DNA of 64,000 bases from NORP240 sp038134485 (GCA_038134485.1 JAYPVG010000011.1:34880-98879); one strand, 5' to 3'; counted from the stretch's first letter, positions 25,515 to 35,673 are shown. Numbers and translations: made by a program. Notes: a model not told the origin generated them from the sequence alone.

Positions 25515-26438
25515 ATGGCTCACTCAGTTGAGAAAAAAATTATGGGCGCTAAAAGCATATTGGTGGTCGCCGGTGTCGCGATCGCAACTCTGCTGTACCT
25601 GGTATACCTGGGAGCTACCTACGAGCCGCCGCAGGGGACCACTACCATTGTCGTCCCCCCGCCCGCGCCGCAACCCGAACCCGAACGGCCCCCGGCGATC
25701 CAGCGTTCGACAGCAATCACCGAGCCCGAGCCTGAAAATCTTGGGGATGCCGATACCCCCGAATCGGCTGAGCCGGAGATTGTCGTTGCGGACACCGAAC
25801 CTGAGCGTGAGATTGCGACGGAGCCAGCGGCAGAACTGGTTGAGGCCGAGGTAGTGCAATTGCCGGCCCTGGGCGAGAGCGACTCTTTCATCCGCGAGCG
25901 CCTGCAGCAGATTGCCGAAGGTGCGGCTTTACTGAGCTATCTGGTAGACGACCAGATGGTACGCGGGTTTGTGATACTGGTAGACAATATCAGTCAGGGC
26001 AATCTGCCACAGACAAATCTACCCTATCGGGCTGTGGAGGGAGAATTCCCGGTTCGTACCGTAGACAACAATCTGTTTGAGCTGGATGAAGCAGGGTTCA
26101 GAAGATTCGATCGAGTTGTGAATGCGCTTGTTGATATCGATACTGACCAGGCCATGATGCTGTATCGATTAGCCTCGCCATTGTTTCAGCAGGCCTATGC
26201 AGAACTTGGTTACGGAGATGTGAGTTTTGACAACACTCTAAGTCGGGCGATCCGCAATGTTCTGGCAACCGATGATATCGAGGGCTCCATACAACTGGTC
26301 AAACCGTCGGTAATGTATCTGTACGCCGATAGCGATATCGAGGCCATGTCTGACATCCAGAAACAAATGCTTCGTATTGGTCCCGACAACCGCGAGAAGG
26401 TGAAAAGCAAATTGCGTCAGGTAATGCAGCAGCTTTAA
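25515..26438 (+). CDS. DUF3014 membrane-anchored protein
   Basis: The 307-residue protein has one transmembrane segment (about 15-33), a long Pro/Glu-rich linker (about 38-115, with many EPEPE and PPPAP runs) and a C-terminal helical domain (about 120-305: SFIRERLQQIAEGAALLSYL ... MLYRLASPLFQQAYAELGY). That plan is typical of DUF3014 proteins of Gammaproteobacteria, which are of unknown function. The linker suggests a periplasmic domain held away from the membrane. An internal ATG at 25542 with GAG upstream may be the true start. Confidence 0.8.
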   Translation: MAHSVEKKIMGAKSILVVAGVAIATLLYLVYLGATYEPPQGTTTIVVPPPAPQPEPERPPAIQRSTAITEPEPENLGDADTPESAEPEIVVADTEPEREIATEPAAELVEAEVVQLPALGESDSFIRERLQQIAEGAALLSYLVDDQMVRGFVILVDNISQGNLPQTNLPYRAVEGEFPVRTVDNNLFELDEAGFRRFDRVVNALVDIDTDQAMMLYRLASPLFQQAYAELGYGDVSFDNTLSRAIRNVLATDDIEGSIQLVKPSVMYLYADSDIEAMSDIQKQMLRIGPDNREKVKSKLRQVMQQL

Positions 26439-26502
26439 TTCAGGCGCAAGCGGTGCGTCGCAAAGACTGCATGGTCGACAAGATGATCCGAGTTTAAGTC
26501 AG

Positions 26503-27363
26503 ATGGAATCAATAAGTATCACTTCGCCGCTGGTTAGCGCGGACTGGTTGCAGTCCCGTCTGGGCAGTGAAAACCTGCTGATTCTAGACGCGTCTGTTCC
26601 CCCTATCGTGCCATTCACCAGGCATGTGCTACCTGCTGATCTGACAGCACGTTACATCCCTGGATCGCTGCGATTTGATTACGATACCCGGGTGTGTGAT
26701 CAGAATTCATCGCTGCCGCATATGATGCCTGACGTGGATTTTTTCTCTGCTCAGGCCCGGGAACTGGGAATCAACAAGGATAGTGCCATCGTCATTTATG
26801 ATGATACCGGTGTCTATGCCAGCCCAAGGGCCTGGTGGATGTTTCGGGCGATGGGGCATGACAACGTGGCTGTGTTGAATGGCGGTGCGGTTGCCTGGCA
26901 TCAAGCGGGCCTTGAAATGTCAGAACAGATTCTTACCCAGGCCTCGCGGCCTGGTAATTTCGAGGGGCAGAAGAGCGAGGAGCATTTTTGCGACGCTCTT
27001 GTTGTGTATCAGTTATTGAACGATAAATCCTGTACTATTCTTGATGCGCGGTCTGCGGGCAGATTTTATGGTCGGGATCCAGAGCCCCGAGATAATCTTC
27101 GGGGAGGTCACATGCCCGGCGCCTGCAACATGCCTTTCCAACAGGTCCTTGACGATATCCACATGAAACCAGTTGCGGAACTCCAGAATCTCTTCGCTCA
27201 GGTGGCCGCCAACGACCAGAAGTTTATTTTTACCTGCGGCTCGGGATTGTCGGCCTGCATTCTCACTCTCGCCGCCGAGCTTGCGGGTTACAGTCGATTG
27301 ACGGTCTATGACGGATCCTGGTGTGAGTGGGGCCAGCCGGGCAAGTTGCCGGTGGAATGCTGA
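26503..27363 (+). CDS. Sulfurtransferase, two-domain rhodanese (3-mercaptopyruvate sulfurtransferase type)
   Basis: The 286 residues form two rhodanese domains: an inactive N-terminal one (ILDASVPP ... VIYDDTGVYASPRAWWMF) and a catalytic C-terminal one (ILDARSAGRFYGRDPEPR ... FTCGSGLSACIL). The active-site loop CGSGLSA resembles the CGSGVTA of mercaptopyruvate sulfurtransferases rather than the CRKGVT of thiosulfate enzymes. It would move sulfur from 3-mercaptopyruvate to cyanide or thiols. No signal peptide, so cytoplasmic. Confidence 0.9.
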   Translation: MESISITSPLVSADWLQSRLGSENLLILDASVPPIVPFTRHVLPADLTARYIPGSLRFDYDTRVCDQNSSLPHMMPDVDFFSAQARELGINKDSAIVIYDDTGVYASPRAWWMFRAMGHDNVAVLNGGAVAWHQAGLEMSEQILTQASRPGNFEGQKSEEHFCDALVVYQLLNDKSCTILDARSAGRFYGRDPEPRDNLRGGHMPGACNMPFQQVLDDIHMKPVAELQNLFAQVAANDQKFIFTCGSGLSACILTLAAELAGYSRLTVYDGSWCEWGQPGKLPVEC

Positions 27364-27458
27364 GCAATCCGCTCGAAAATAAGCCAATTGAAAAATGTCA
27401 GCCGAGGGTCTAACGTACCGAGGTGGTCTGCTGTAATCCAACAACAAGGAATAACAAC

Positions 27459-28358
27459 ATGAAAAGACAGACTCAAATTATCCTGGCGGTTTGCACGCTT
27501 CTTCTTGCCACGACCGCCGCGGCTCAATCACGCCTGACGGACACCGCTGCCTGGGCAGCTGTGGTGCAGAATGAGTACAGCGTGGTACCTAACATTACCT
27601 ACCTCAAAGCCAACAACATGGAGCTCAAACTGGATGTTTACCGCCCTCGTAATGTCGACGCTCCAACTCCAACTCTGATCTACATCCATGGTGGAGGCTG
27701 GGTCCGAGGTAACAAGGAAGCCAATGTGCTGCGCCTGGTTCCCTATCTCGAAGCTGGTTGGTCGGTCGTGAACGTGCAATACCGGCTGGGCGACGTTTCC
27801 CTTGCCCCTGCCGCAGTTGAGGACTGTCTCTGCGCGTTACGCTGGGTCATCCGGAATGCGGCCGAATACGATTTTGACATCAGCCGAATTGTCGTTACGG
27901 GCAATTCGGCCGGAGGGCATCTGGCGCTCACTACTGGTATGCTGCCGGCTGATTCGGGGCTCGATAATCAATGTCCCGGCAATGAAGATCTTTCTGTAGC
28001 TGCCATCGTGAACTGGTATGGAATCACCGACGTGGCGGATCTTCTGGCGGGCGAAAATCAGAAGTCCTACGCGGTGCAATGGATGGCGGCCATGCCGGAT
28101 CGTGTCGCAATAGCAGATCGCATCTCACCTCTGCAATATGTGCGCAGTGATTTGCCACCGATCATCACAATTCACGGTGACGCAGACCCGACCGTTCCCT
28201 ATGACCACGCCGTGCAGCTGCATCGGGAATTACGCGAGGCGGGTGTGATTAACGAGCTAATTACCGTACCAGGGGGTGGCCATGGTGGTTTCCCTGCCCA
28301 GGAAATGCTACGCATTTACGAAGGGATATTCGATTTTTTGGCAGACAACGTTAACTGA
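27459..28358 (+). CDS. Exported alpha/beta hydrolase (HSL-like esterase)
   Basis: The 299-residue protein has a signal peptide (about 1-23, TTAAA-QS), the oxyanion motif HGGGWVRG, the nucleophile elbow GNSAGGH, Asp in HGDADPTVPYDHA and His in GGGHGGFP. These identify it as a hormone-sensitive-lipase-type esterase/BD-FAE family member. It probably hydrolyses acetyl or short-chain esters in the periplasm. AAGGA lies upstream of ATG 27459. A longer start at 27423 lacks a ribosome site and would mask the signal peptide. Confidence 0.9.
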   Translation: MKRQTQIILAVCTLLLATTAAAQSRLTDTAAWAAVVQNEYSVVPNITYLKANNMELKLDVYRPRNVDAPTPTLIYIHGGGWVRGNKEANVLRLVPYLEAGWSVVNVQYRLGDVSLAPAAVEDCLCALRWVIRNAAEYDFDISRIVVTGNSAGGHLALTTGMLPADSGLDNQCPGNEDLSVAAIVNWYGITDVADLLAGENQKSYAVQWMAAMPDRVAIADRISPLQYVRSDLPPIITIHGDADPTVPYDHAVQLHRELREAGVINELITVPGGGHGGFPAQEMLRIYEGIFDFLADNVN

Positions 28359-28398
28359 GGTATGGGGCGCACCCGGACTTAATGTTTAAGGAGTAAAA

Positions 28399-30720
28399 AT
28401 GGATCATTCTGCAGGTGATGGTCATGCGTGTTGTCAGCACGATGAGCCCCAGGGAGAGATGAAAGATCCTGTTTGCGGGATGACCGTCACCAGAAGTTCC
28501 TCGCACGCAACGCAGCACGAAGGCATGGCATATTACTTTTGCTGTGCGGGTTGCAAGAACAAGTTTGATGCAGACCCTCTCAAGTACCTGAACCCTGGAA
28601 GTAAAGCCGATGAACCGATAGACCTGAATGCATGGTATATCTGTCCCATGGACCCGGAGGTCAGGCAGCAGGGTCCCGGTACCTGCCCTAAATGCGGGAT
28701 GGCACTGGAACCGGAAGCGCCAAGCCTGGACGAGGAAGAAAACCCGGAGCTAATCGATTTCCGACGGCGCTTCTATTACACGCTGCCGCTGACCGCTGCG
28801 GTGTTTGTGCTGGCTATGTTTGGCCACGGTCGGGAGTGGGTGCCAATGGAATGGCAGAGCTGGATCGAACTGGTACTGGCGACGCCAGTGGTTTTATGGG
28901 CGGGACGTCCATTTTTTGAACGAGGTGTTCAATCCGTTATCAATCGCAGTCCCAATATGTGGACTCTGATCGGTTTGGGCACATCGCTGGCTTATCTATA
29001 CAGTCTTGTCGCGACACTTGTTCCTCAGGTATTCCCCGATTCTTTTGCAATGAATGGGCGTGTCGCGGTTTACTTCGAAGCGTCTGCTGTCATCATTTCC
29101 CTCACCCTGTTGGGGCAGATAATGGAGCTGGGGGCAAGAGCCCGGACTGGAGCTGCCATCAGGGCGCTTCTGGGTCTGGCGCCCCGAACCGCGCGTCGAA
29201 TCAATGCTGACGGCAGCGAACAAGATGTTGCCATCGAGGACATCATGGTCGGTGACCGATTGCGGGTGACACCGGGAGAAAAGATACCGGTTGATGGCAT
29301 AGTTGAGGAGGGGCGTAGCTCCGTCGATGAATCGATGCTGACTGGTGAGCCGATTCCGGTCACCCGGCAATCGGGCGATCGGGTGATTGGCGCCACGCTC
29401 AATACAACCGGCAGCCTGGTAATCCGTTCCGAGCACGTGGGTGCCGACACGATGCTTTCCCAGATCGTGCAACTCGTCGCTCTGGCACAGCGCTCCCGGG
29501 CGCCGATGCAAAAACTGGCCGACGTTGTGGCGGGCTATTTTGTGCTGGTGGTGGTCACCATCGCTGTGCTGACGTTTTTCGCCTGGGGCTTGTTCGGTCC
29601 CGAGCCCGCCTGGGTATACGGGTTGATCAATGCCGTGGCAGTGCTCATTATTGCGTGCCCCTGTGCTCTGGGGCTGGCCACGCCGATGTCAATTATGGTT
29701 GCGACCGGTAAAGGAGCCAGCCAGGGGGTTTTGTTCCGCGACGCTGCAGCCATTGAGTCCTTGCGCGAGGTGGACACCCTGGTAGTAGACAAGACCGGAA
29801 CCCTGACCGAGGGTCGGCCAGTTTTTTTATCTGCCAGAGGATTCGACGCGCTTTCGGACAGGGAAGTGCTGCGAGTGGCGGCCAGTTTAGACCAGGGCAG
29901 TGAACACCCCCTTGCCAAGGCTATCGTAGCGGCTGCCCAAGATCAGGGATTGACTCTGTCAACGGCCGAGGATTTTGACTCGTCGAGCGGGGTCGGGGTG
30001 TCCGGATTGGTTGATGGAAACGTGGTTCTTCTTGGCAATACCACGTTTATGAAGCAGCACGAAGTCGACCTTTCTGCATCCAATACCCAGGTGGACGCCA
30101 TGCATGCCGATGGGGCCAGCGTAATATACCTGTCGGTAGACAATGCGTTGAGCGGTTTGCTGGCGGTAGCCGATCCTGTCAAGGACAGCACACGGGAAGC
30201 GATTGATGCCTTGCGTGGACGCGGCTTGAGACTGGTCATGGCTACGGGTGACGGAGAGCAGACGGCCAATGCCGTAGCCAGTACGCTGGGAATTGCCGAA
30301 GTACATAGCCAGGTCACGCCTGAGGACAAGTTGAACCTGATTGCTGAACTGCAGTCTCGAGGTGCACGCGTTGCGATGGCCGGAGATGGTATCAATGATG
30401 CTCCGGCGCTGGCTCTTGCCGACGTAGGTATTGCCATGGGGACCGGTACTGACGTCGCCATGAGCAGTGCTCAGGTAACCCTGGTAAAAGGAGATCTGCG
30501 AGGCATCATTCAGGCGCGAGTCATCTCAGAGCAAACCGTGGGCAATATGCGGCAAAATCTGACGTTCGCCTTCGTGTACAACAGCGTGGGGGTGCCCATC
30601 GCGGCTGGCATATTGTTCCCGTTTTTCGGCCTATTGCTGTCGCCGATGATAGCCGCCGTTGCCATGAGTTTGAGTTCGGTATCGGTTGTCGGCAATGCGC
30701 TGCGATTGCGAAGTCAGTAG
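28399..30720 (+). CDS. copA: Copper-translocating P-type ATPase with YHS and HMBD N-terminal domains
   Basis: The 773-residue P1B ATPase begins with a YHS metal-binding domain (DPVCGMTV ... YYFCCAGCKNKF, about 20-65) and a heavy-metal-binding domain (YICPMDPEVRQQGPGTCPKC, about 80-105) instead of the usual MXCXXC domain. The core shows the CPC motif (Cys420-Pro-Cys422), the phosphorylated Asp464 in DKTGTLTEG, SEHPLAKAI and GDGINDAPAL. The CPC/HP set points to Cu(I) export. AAGGAG precedes the ATG. There is no CueR-like regulator or chaperone adjacent. Confidence 0.93.
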   Translation: MDHSAGDGHACCQHDEPQGEMKDPVCGMTVTRSSSHATQHEGMAYYFCCAGCKNKFDADPLKYLNPGSKADEPIDLNAWYICPMDPEVRQQGPGTCPKCGMALEPEAPSLDEEENPELIDFRRRFYYTLPLTAAVFVLAMFGHGREWVPMEWQSWIELVLATPVVLWAGRPFFERGVQSVINRSPNMWTLIGLGTSLAYLYSLVATLVPQVFPDSFAMNGRVAVYFEASAVIISLTLLGQIMELGARARTGAAIRALLGLAPRTARRINADGSEQDVAIEDIMVGDRLRVTPGEKIPVDGIVEEGRSSVDESMLTGEPIPVTRQSGDRVIGATLNTTGSLVIRSEHVGADTMLSQIVQLVALAQRSRAPMQKLADVVAGYFVLVVVTIAVLTFFAWGLFGPEPAWVYGLINAVAVLIIACPCALGLATPMSIMVATGKGASQGVLFRDAAAIESLREVDTLVVDKTGTLTEGRPVFLSARGFDALSDREVLRVAASLDQGSEHPLAKAIVAAAQDQGLTLSTAEDFDSSSGVGVSGLVDGNVVLLGNTTFMKQHEVDLSASNTQVDAMHADGASVIYLSVDNALSGLLAVADPVKDSTREAIDALRGRGLRLVMATGDGEQTANAVASTLGIAEVHSQVTPEDKLNLIAELQSRGARVAMAGDGINDAPALALADVGIAMGTGTDVAMSSAQVTLVKGDLRGIIQARVISEQTVGNMRQNLTFAFVYNSVGVPIAAGILFPFFGLLLSPMIAAVAMSLSSVSVVGNALRLRSQ

Positions 30721-30765
30721 CTTTGTTTGTTCCAAAGATTCTTAAATCCGGCCAGGCTTGAAAAA

Positions 30766-31098
30766 ATGGGCATGTTTTATCGGATTAATCAAATGTTCCT
30801 CAAAACCAGGGCTTCCAGGATTCTCGCGCTGGTGATTGCGGCATCCCTGCTCAGTTATTGCGAGCCAGAAGTTTCGGTCAGCCAAAATGTTCCTGACGAG
30901 GTGGTTGATCCGATGGCTACCGATTTCTTTTTTATGCGCAATCCTGAAATTCGCGAGGATCTTCTGGAACAGCTGGTCATTAATGAGATAGACCACTGGA
31001 TTAATGCGGACGATTCAATTGGATTCTTCGTGAAGGACACCAGAGAAGTGGATCGCATCGCCAACGAGTCGATTGCCGTCTGGATTACGAGCCAATAG
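30766..31098 (+). CDS. Small exported protein, possible lipoprotein, unknown function
   Basis: This protein of about 110 residues has a hydrophobic N-terminal segment ending LLSYCEPE, a near-lipobox in which the residue before Cys is Tyr, so lipidation is uncertain. The rest is acidic, with FFFMRNPEIREDLLEQLVIN and IDHWINADDSIGFF. The start is unclear: ATGs at 30766, 30772 and 30793 and a TTG at 30727 are all in frame. It follows the copper ATPase by about 45 bp on the same strand. No family recognised. Confidence 0.5.
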   Translation: MGMFYRINQMFLKTRASRILALVIAASLLSYCEPEVSVSQNVPDEVVDPMATDFFFMRNPEIREDLLEQLVINEIDHWINADDSIGFFVKDTREVDRIANESIAVWITSQ

Positions 31099-31154
31099 GA
31101 AATTAGCTTCCCATGCCTTGTTAGCACTCCGATTACTGTCGCTCATTTACAGGA

Positions 31155-32777
31155 TCAGGAAGAGCGCGCTGCCTCCCGAAGGATGAAGTCAGCACCTTGC
31201 TCGGCGATCATCACGGTGGGTGCATTGGTGTTGCCCGAGGTAATTCTCGGCATGATGGACGCATCGATTACGCGAAGTCTGTCAACGCCATGCACTCTCA
31301 GTCGATCATCGACTACAGCCAGTTCATCATTACCCATCTTGCAGGTTCCCACGGGATGGAAAATGGTTGTCCCGAGTTCACCTGCAGCTCGCAGCAATTC
31401 CTCGTCACTTTCGAGCGCCGGACCAGGCTTCCATTCCTTCGGTTCGAATGGCGCTAACGACTTTGACGCCATAATCCGCCGAGTGAAGCGCAGCCCATTA
31501 ACTGCAACCATTCGATCTTCGTCGGTTGAAAGATAATTCAGCGAAATCGCCGGATAGTCACGCCAGTTAGCACTTTTTATTCGAACGTGCCCTCGGCTGC
31601 CGGGCCGAAGATTACAGACCGAAGGGGTGATGGCGTTAAACCTGTGCAGGGGATCGCCAAACTTGTCCAGCGAGAGTGGTTGTACGTGCCACTCGATATT
31701 GGCACTTGTCTGGGAATCATCGCTCATGGCAAATGCGCCCAGCTGGGAAGGCGGCATGGTGAGCGGGCCGGTTTTAAACAGCAGATATTCCAGTCCCATC
31801 AGCGCTTTACCGAGCAGCGAATTCGCTCGCTGATTGAGGGTAACGGTATTATTGACTTTATAGACACTGCGCACCTGCAGGTGGTCATGCAGGTTCTCGC
31901 CCACTCCCGGTAAATCGCAAGTTACGTCTATGCCACAATCACTCAGCAGTGGCGCCGGGCCGATACCGCTTAATTGCAGAATCTGGGGAGACCCGATTGC
32001 TCCCGCACTCAATAGTACTTCCCTGCGGGCGTTGAATTGCACGGTCCCGGCGTCATTCAGACAGGCACAAACACCCACTGCCCGGGGCCTGCCGTCCGGA
32101 GATTCGATGCAAAGCTTTTCTACCTGGGCATTGGTAATAACTTGCAGATTCGGTCGGGACATTGCCGGATGAAGAAACGCACTGGTGGCACTCCAGCGTT
32201 TACCCCTGCGCTGATTCATCTGGAAATAAGCGTTACCGAAATTGTCGCCGCGATTAAACTCGGTAATTTTCGGGATGCCGCATTCTGCTGCCGCATCGCG
32301 CCAGGCGTCCAGTATTTCCCAGTTCACCCGACGCTCTTCCACTCGCAGCTCCCCTCCAGCGCCGTGATACTGGTCTGCCCCATGCTGATAGTCTTCGGAT
32401 TTCTTAAATACTGGCAGGACGTCGTGCCAGCCCCAGCCGCGATTTCCCAGGCTTGCCCAGTAATCGTAATCGCTCTGCTGACCTCGCATGTAGATCATGG
32501 CATTGATGGACGAGCAGCCACCGAGTACTTTGCCGCGGGCATACCCGATACTGCGGCCATTCAGCCCGGGATCAGGTTCGGTCTGGTAGCACCAGTCGGT
32601 GCGCGGGTTGGCGATGGTGTACAGGTAGCCAACCGGAATATCGATCCAGAAATAATCGTCCTTGCCGCCGGCTTCCAGTAACAGCACCCGGGTTTTTGGA
32701 TTCGCTGACAGGCGATTGGCCAGCACGCAGCCCGCGGTGCCGGCACCGATGATTATGTAGTCGTATTCATCAGCCAC
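31155..32777 (-). CDS. GMC-family FAD oxidoreductase (choline dehydrogenase-like)
   Basis: The 540 residues begin with the FAD-binding DYIIIGAGTAGCVLANRLS and carry the GMC signatures ARGKVLGGCSSINAMIYMRG and SAGAIGSPQILQLSGIGP. The C-terminal active site has FHPVGTCKMG with the catalytic His, and NTNAPTVMIAEQGAD. Members oxidise alcohols such as choline or aliphatic and terpenoid alcohols; the substrate is not determined. The start is a GTG at 32777. It is 18 bp downstream of the CocE-like hydrolase gene, suggesting a two-gene catabolic operon. Confidence 0.92.
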   Translation of the reverse strand: MADEYDYIIIGAGTAGCVLANRLSANPKTRVLLLEAGGKDDYFWIDIPVGYLYTIANPRTDWCYQTEPDPGLNGRSIGYARGKVLGGCSSINAMIYMRGQQSDYDYWASLGNRGWGWHDVLPVFKKSEDYQHGADQYHGAGGELRVEERRVNWEILDAWRDAAAECGIPKITEFNRGDNFGNAYFQMNQRRGKRWSATSAFLHPAMSRPNLQVITNAQVEKLCIESPDGRPRAVGVCACLNDAGTVQFNARREVLLSAGAIGSPQILQLSGIGPAPLLSDCGIDVTCDLPGVGENLHDHLQVRSVYKVNNTVTLNQRANSLLGKALMGLEYLLFKTGPLTMPPSQLGAFAMSDDSQTSANIEWHVQPLSLDKFGDPLHRFNAITPSVCNLRPGSRGHVRIKSANWRDYPAISLNYLSTDEDRMVAVNGLRFTRRIMASKSLAPFEPKEWKPGPALESDEELLRAAGELGTTIFHPVGTCKMGNDELAVVDDRLRVHGVDRLRVIDASIMPRITSGNTNAPTVMIAEQGADFILREAARSS

Positions 32778-32795
32778 TTTGATGAACCGTTGCTG

Positions 32796-34445
32796 CTACA
32801 ATTCTTCTGTCACCACCGGCAGAATGATCGCTGACGGACGCTGGGCATCGAAGTAGATGGTATTGTTGGCAATTTTTGCCGCTGTGGCGGTGTCATCCAG
32901 CGCCGCACCATTATTCGGATTCACAGCGAAACGGGGAAAATTACTGGAAGTCACGTGAATGCCAATTCGGTGGCCCTTCTCAAAGGTTTGCGCGGTGCTC
33001 CACATGTTGATGGTCAGTTTTTCGACGTCACCCGGGGTCATCAATTGCACGTCGTTCTGGCGCTGTCCATTGCGAAACCTGGTGCGAATCGGGTAATCAA
33101 GTATCAGCGCCTCATAACCGTCCGGATAAATATCCACCAGTTTGACGACGAAATCGGTATCCAGTACATCGGTGGACACATAAAGCTCCATATCGATGTG
33201 GCCGGCAACCACCAAGTCTTGTTCCAGCGCCGGAGTCTGGAAACGCAGGTAATCCTCTCGCTCGCCAATTTCGCGCTGATCCCTCGGACCTACGTCGCGA
33301 CCCAGGTTCTGACCGCCCACGGTGGGCACGGGATTGTTTGGGTCGAATCGATAGGAGATCGAAGCGGCGTCGGCCCGCGGAGCGCTGCTGCCAAGGGACA
33401 TGTCCGGTTGCAGGTACAAGCGCGTTAGCTGATGGGCTGGCGGCCAGCTGTCGGACTGGATAACGCGGTTAAGAGGGGATACGTCGCCTTTGCGCGCAGC
33501 TGCCATCATGTAAAAACTGATGGGCGGCTCTTCCATGATACCGTTGTCGATATCCTTCAACCAGTAGTCCCACCAGCGCAGCTGTTGTTCGATGTCGCCG
33601 CTGATCAGCCCGCCATCGGGATATTCGAGGTCGCCCTGTAATGCGCCATGGCCAAAAGCGCCCCTGAACAGTTTCTGATTAACCCGGGCGCCCTGACGGC
33701 CTTCGTTCTGCAGGTACTGGTAATTATAGAGTGAGCCCTCGGCGTAGATATCGTGCCAGCCGCCGACGTTGTAAACGGGTATCTGAACGTTCTCCCGGTG
33801 AAACAGGAAATCGGTATCCAACCAACCCTGATCTAACACTGCCCTCGCCTTGTAAGCGGATATAGCTTCTTCGCTTACACCCTGACCTCGCAGCCAGCCA
33901 CCGGAATGACTTTCCTTAAATACTCCACCAACAAATCGTGAGCGGTAAAAAAGGCTGTCGGGAGCGACGGTCACGTAGGCAGCTGTAAGGTGCGGAGGAG
34001 CTGACGCAGCTGCCAGATTTGACGTAATTCCGGGCGCCGACGTTCCAAAGATACCAATTTTGCCGTTACTGAACTCCTGAGCGGCGATCCACTCGACGGT
34101 ATCGTAGCCATCTTCGATGTCAGTTTCGAAAGGCCGGTTCTCACCCTCAGATTCATAGCGGCCGCGGACATCCTGGCTTACCAGCACATAACCCCGAGCG
34201 TTATAGGTGGCGGCACTGAGATCGGCCCCGTTCTTGTTGTATGGCGTACGGGTCAGAACTACTGGCCAGGGTCCATCGCCCTCCGGAAAGTAAATATTGG
34301 TCGCCAACTGCACACCATCCCGCATGGGCACCATAAGCTCGCGCTTGCCCACTTCCCCCTGCGCCCAGGCGCCTGTGACGAAGAGCAACAAGGTAATTGA
34401 TGCAAGTGCCAGACGACCCGTCGAGTTAAGTCTGAGTTTGGTCAT
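32796..34445 (-). CDS. Exported CocE/NonD-family hydrolase
   Basis: The 549-residue protein has a signal peptide (about 10-28, TGAWA-QG) and the CocE layout: an alpha/beta hydrolase core (MVPMRDGVQLATNIYFPEGDG, nucleophile in GIFGTSAPG), a helical cap, and a C-terminal jelly-roll (from about residue 350, DFVVKLVDIYPDG). Relatives include cocaine esterase, glutaryl-7-ACA acylase and X-Pro dipeptidyl peptidases, so it cleaves an ester or amide in the periplasm. ATG 34445 begins the signal peptide. It is upstream of, and likely co-transcribed with, the GMC gene. Confidence 0.9.
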   Translation of the reverse strand: MTKLRLNSTGRLALASITLLLFVTGAWAQGEVGKRELMVPMRDGVQLATNIYFPEGDGPWPVVLTRTPYNKNGADLSAATYNARGYVLVSQDVRGRYESEGENRPFETDIEDGYDTVEWIAAQEFSNGKIGIFGTSAPGITSNLAAASAPPHLTAAYVTVAPDSLFYRSRFVGGVFKESHSGGWLRGQGVSEEAISAYKARAVLDQGWLDTDFLFHRENVQIPVYNVGGWHDIYAEGSLYNYQYLQNEGRQGARVNQKLFRGAFGHGALQGDLEYPDGGLISGDIEQQLRWWDYWLKDIDNGIMEEPPISFYMMAAARKGDVSPLNRVIQSDSWPPAHQLTRLYLQPDMSLGSSAPRADAASISYRFDPNNPVPTVGGQNLGRDVGPRDQREIGEREDYLRFQTPALEQDLVVAGHIDMELYVSTDVLDTDFVVKLVDIYPDGYEALILDYPIRTRFRNGQRQNDVQLMTPGDVEKLTINMWSTAQTFEKGHRIGIHVTSSNFPRFAVNPNNGAALDDTATAAKIANNTIYFDAQRPSAIILPVVTEEL

Positions 34446-34680
34446 GTTGTAAATTCCGTGACTTGTATCCAATGAAGGCACTCACTTTACGTGCTGAACG
34501 AAGCTCAAATCAAGAGGCCAAGCAGCTGGTGTTAGCGAAAAAGCGAATCCGGCGCCAACTCTGTTGGAAATTCATTCGTCGTGATTTGCGCCTGTTGGAC
34601 AGAAATCCTCTGGTTCCATAAAATGAAGCCCACAATGAATTGCTCCGGATTTACGCTTCGGACCGCAAAGAGGATAGGCC

Positions 34681-35673
34681 ATGCAGCACGATGTTGTCGT
34701 CGCAGCGATGTATCACTTCGCCAGATTTCCTGATTTCAAATCCTTTCAAACGCCACTTAAAGACCTGTTGCTAACCAAAGGCGTGCGCGGCACGGTGCTG
34801 CTTGCTGCAGAGGGAATCAACGGCACTATCGCCGGCTCGCGACAGGGCATTGATGCGGTAATTCGGTTCATAAGACAGGATGAGCGTTTTGCGAACATCG
34901 AGGTCAAAGAATCCACCGCCGCCGAGAATCCATTTTATCGAACCAAGGTAAAGCTAAAAAAAGAAATCGTTACGATGGGAGTAGAGAATATCGATCCGAA
35001 TCAACTCGTTGGCAGTTACATCGAGGCGAAGGACTGGAACGATCTGATTACCGATCCCGAAGTAACACTGATAGATACGCGTAACAAGTATGAATACCAG
35101 ATTGGCACTTTCAAGGGAGCTATCAATCCACAGACCGATACATTCAGGGAGTTTCCAGATTTTGTGAGCAGAAATCTTCATCCCGACAGGCATCGCAAGG
35201 TGGCGATGTTCTGTACCGGTGGTATCCGCTGTGAAAAATCGACGGCGTTTCTCAAACAACAGGGATTCGAAGAGGTCTATCTACTGAAGGGAGGCATTCT
35301 CAAATACCTCGAGCAGGTCCCCAGGGAAGAAACTCTCTGGGAGGGTGAATGTTTTGTATTCGACAATCGAGTCACGGTAGACCATAGTCTTTCGAAGGGA
35401 AGCTACGATCAATGTCACGCCTGTCGTATGCCGATCAGCGAAGAGGATAAGAGCAGTGAACATTATCATAAAGGCGTCAGCTGTCCCTTTTGCTTCGACA
35501 GTCATTCCAGTATTCAGATCAATCGCTTTTCTGAGCGGGAACGCCAGGTTGAGTTGGCAGAGCAGCGTGGCGAAAGCCACATTGGGCAGCCGATGCAGGC
35601 CATTAGTCAAAAGCGCAGGGGCGAAAAGTTGCGCTTCAAAGATTTGCAGAGAGAAAAGTCGGGAGGTCGCTGA
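34681..35673 (+). CDS. trhO: tRNA uridine(34) hydroxylase TrhO (YceA), rhodanese-related
   Basis: The 330-residue protein follows TrhO: an N-terminal acylphosphatase-like domain (about 1-95, GTVLLAAEGINGTIAGS), a rhodanese domain with the catalytic CTGGIRCEKS loop near residue 180, and a C-terminal Cys-rich zinc-binding part (QCHACRMPI ... CPFCFD) with a basic tail. TrhO uses O2 to hydroxylate U34 of several tRNAs, a step towards cmo5U or mo5U. AGGA precedes ATG 34681. Confidence 0.95.
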   Translation: MQHDVVVAAMYHFARFPDFKSFQTPLKDLLLTKGVRGTVLLAAEGINGTIAGSRQGIDAVIRFIRQDERFANIEVKESTAAENPFYRTKVKLKKEIVTMGVENIDPNQLVGSYIEAKDWNDLITDPEVTLIDTRNKYEYQIGTFKGAINPQTDTFREFPDFVSRNLHPDRHRKVAMFCTGGIRCEKSTAFLKQQGFEEVYLLKGGILKYLEQVPREETLWEGECFVFDNRVTVDHSLSKGSYDQCHACRMPISEEDKSSEHYHKGVSCPFCFDSHSSIQINRFSERERQVELAEQRGESHIGQPMQAISQKRRGEKLRFKDLQREKSGGR

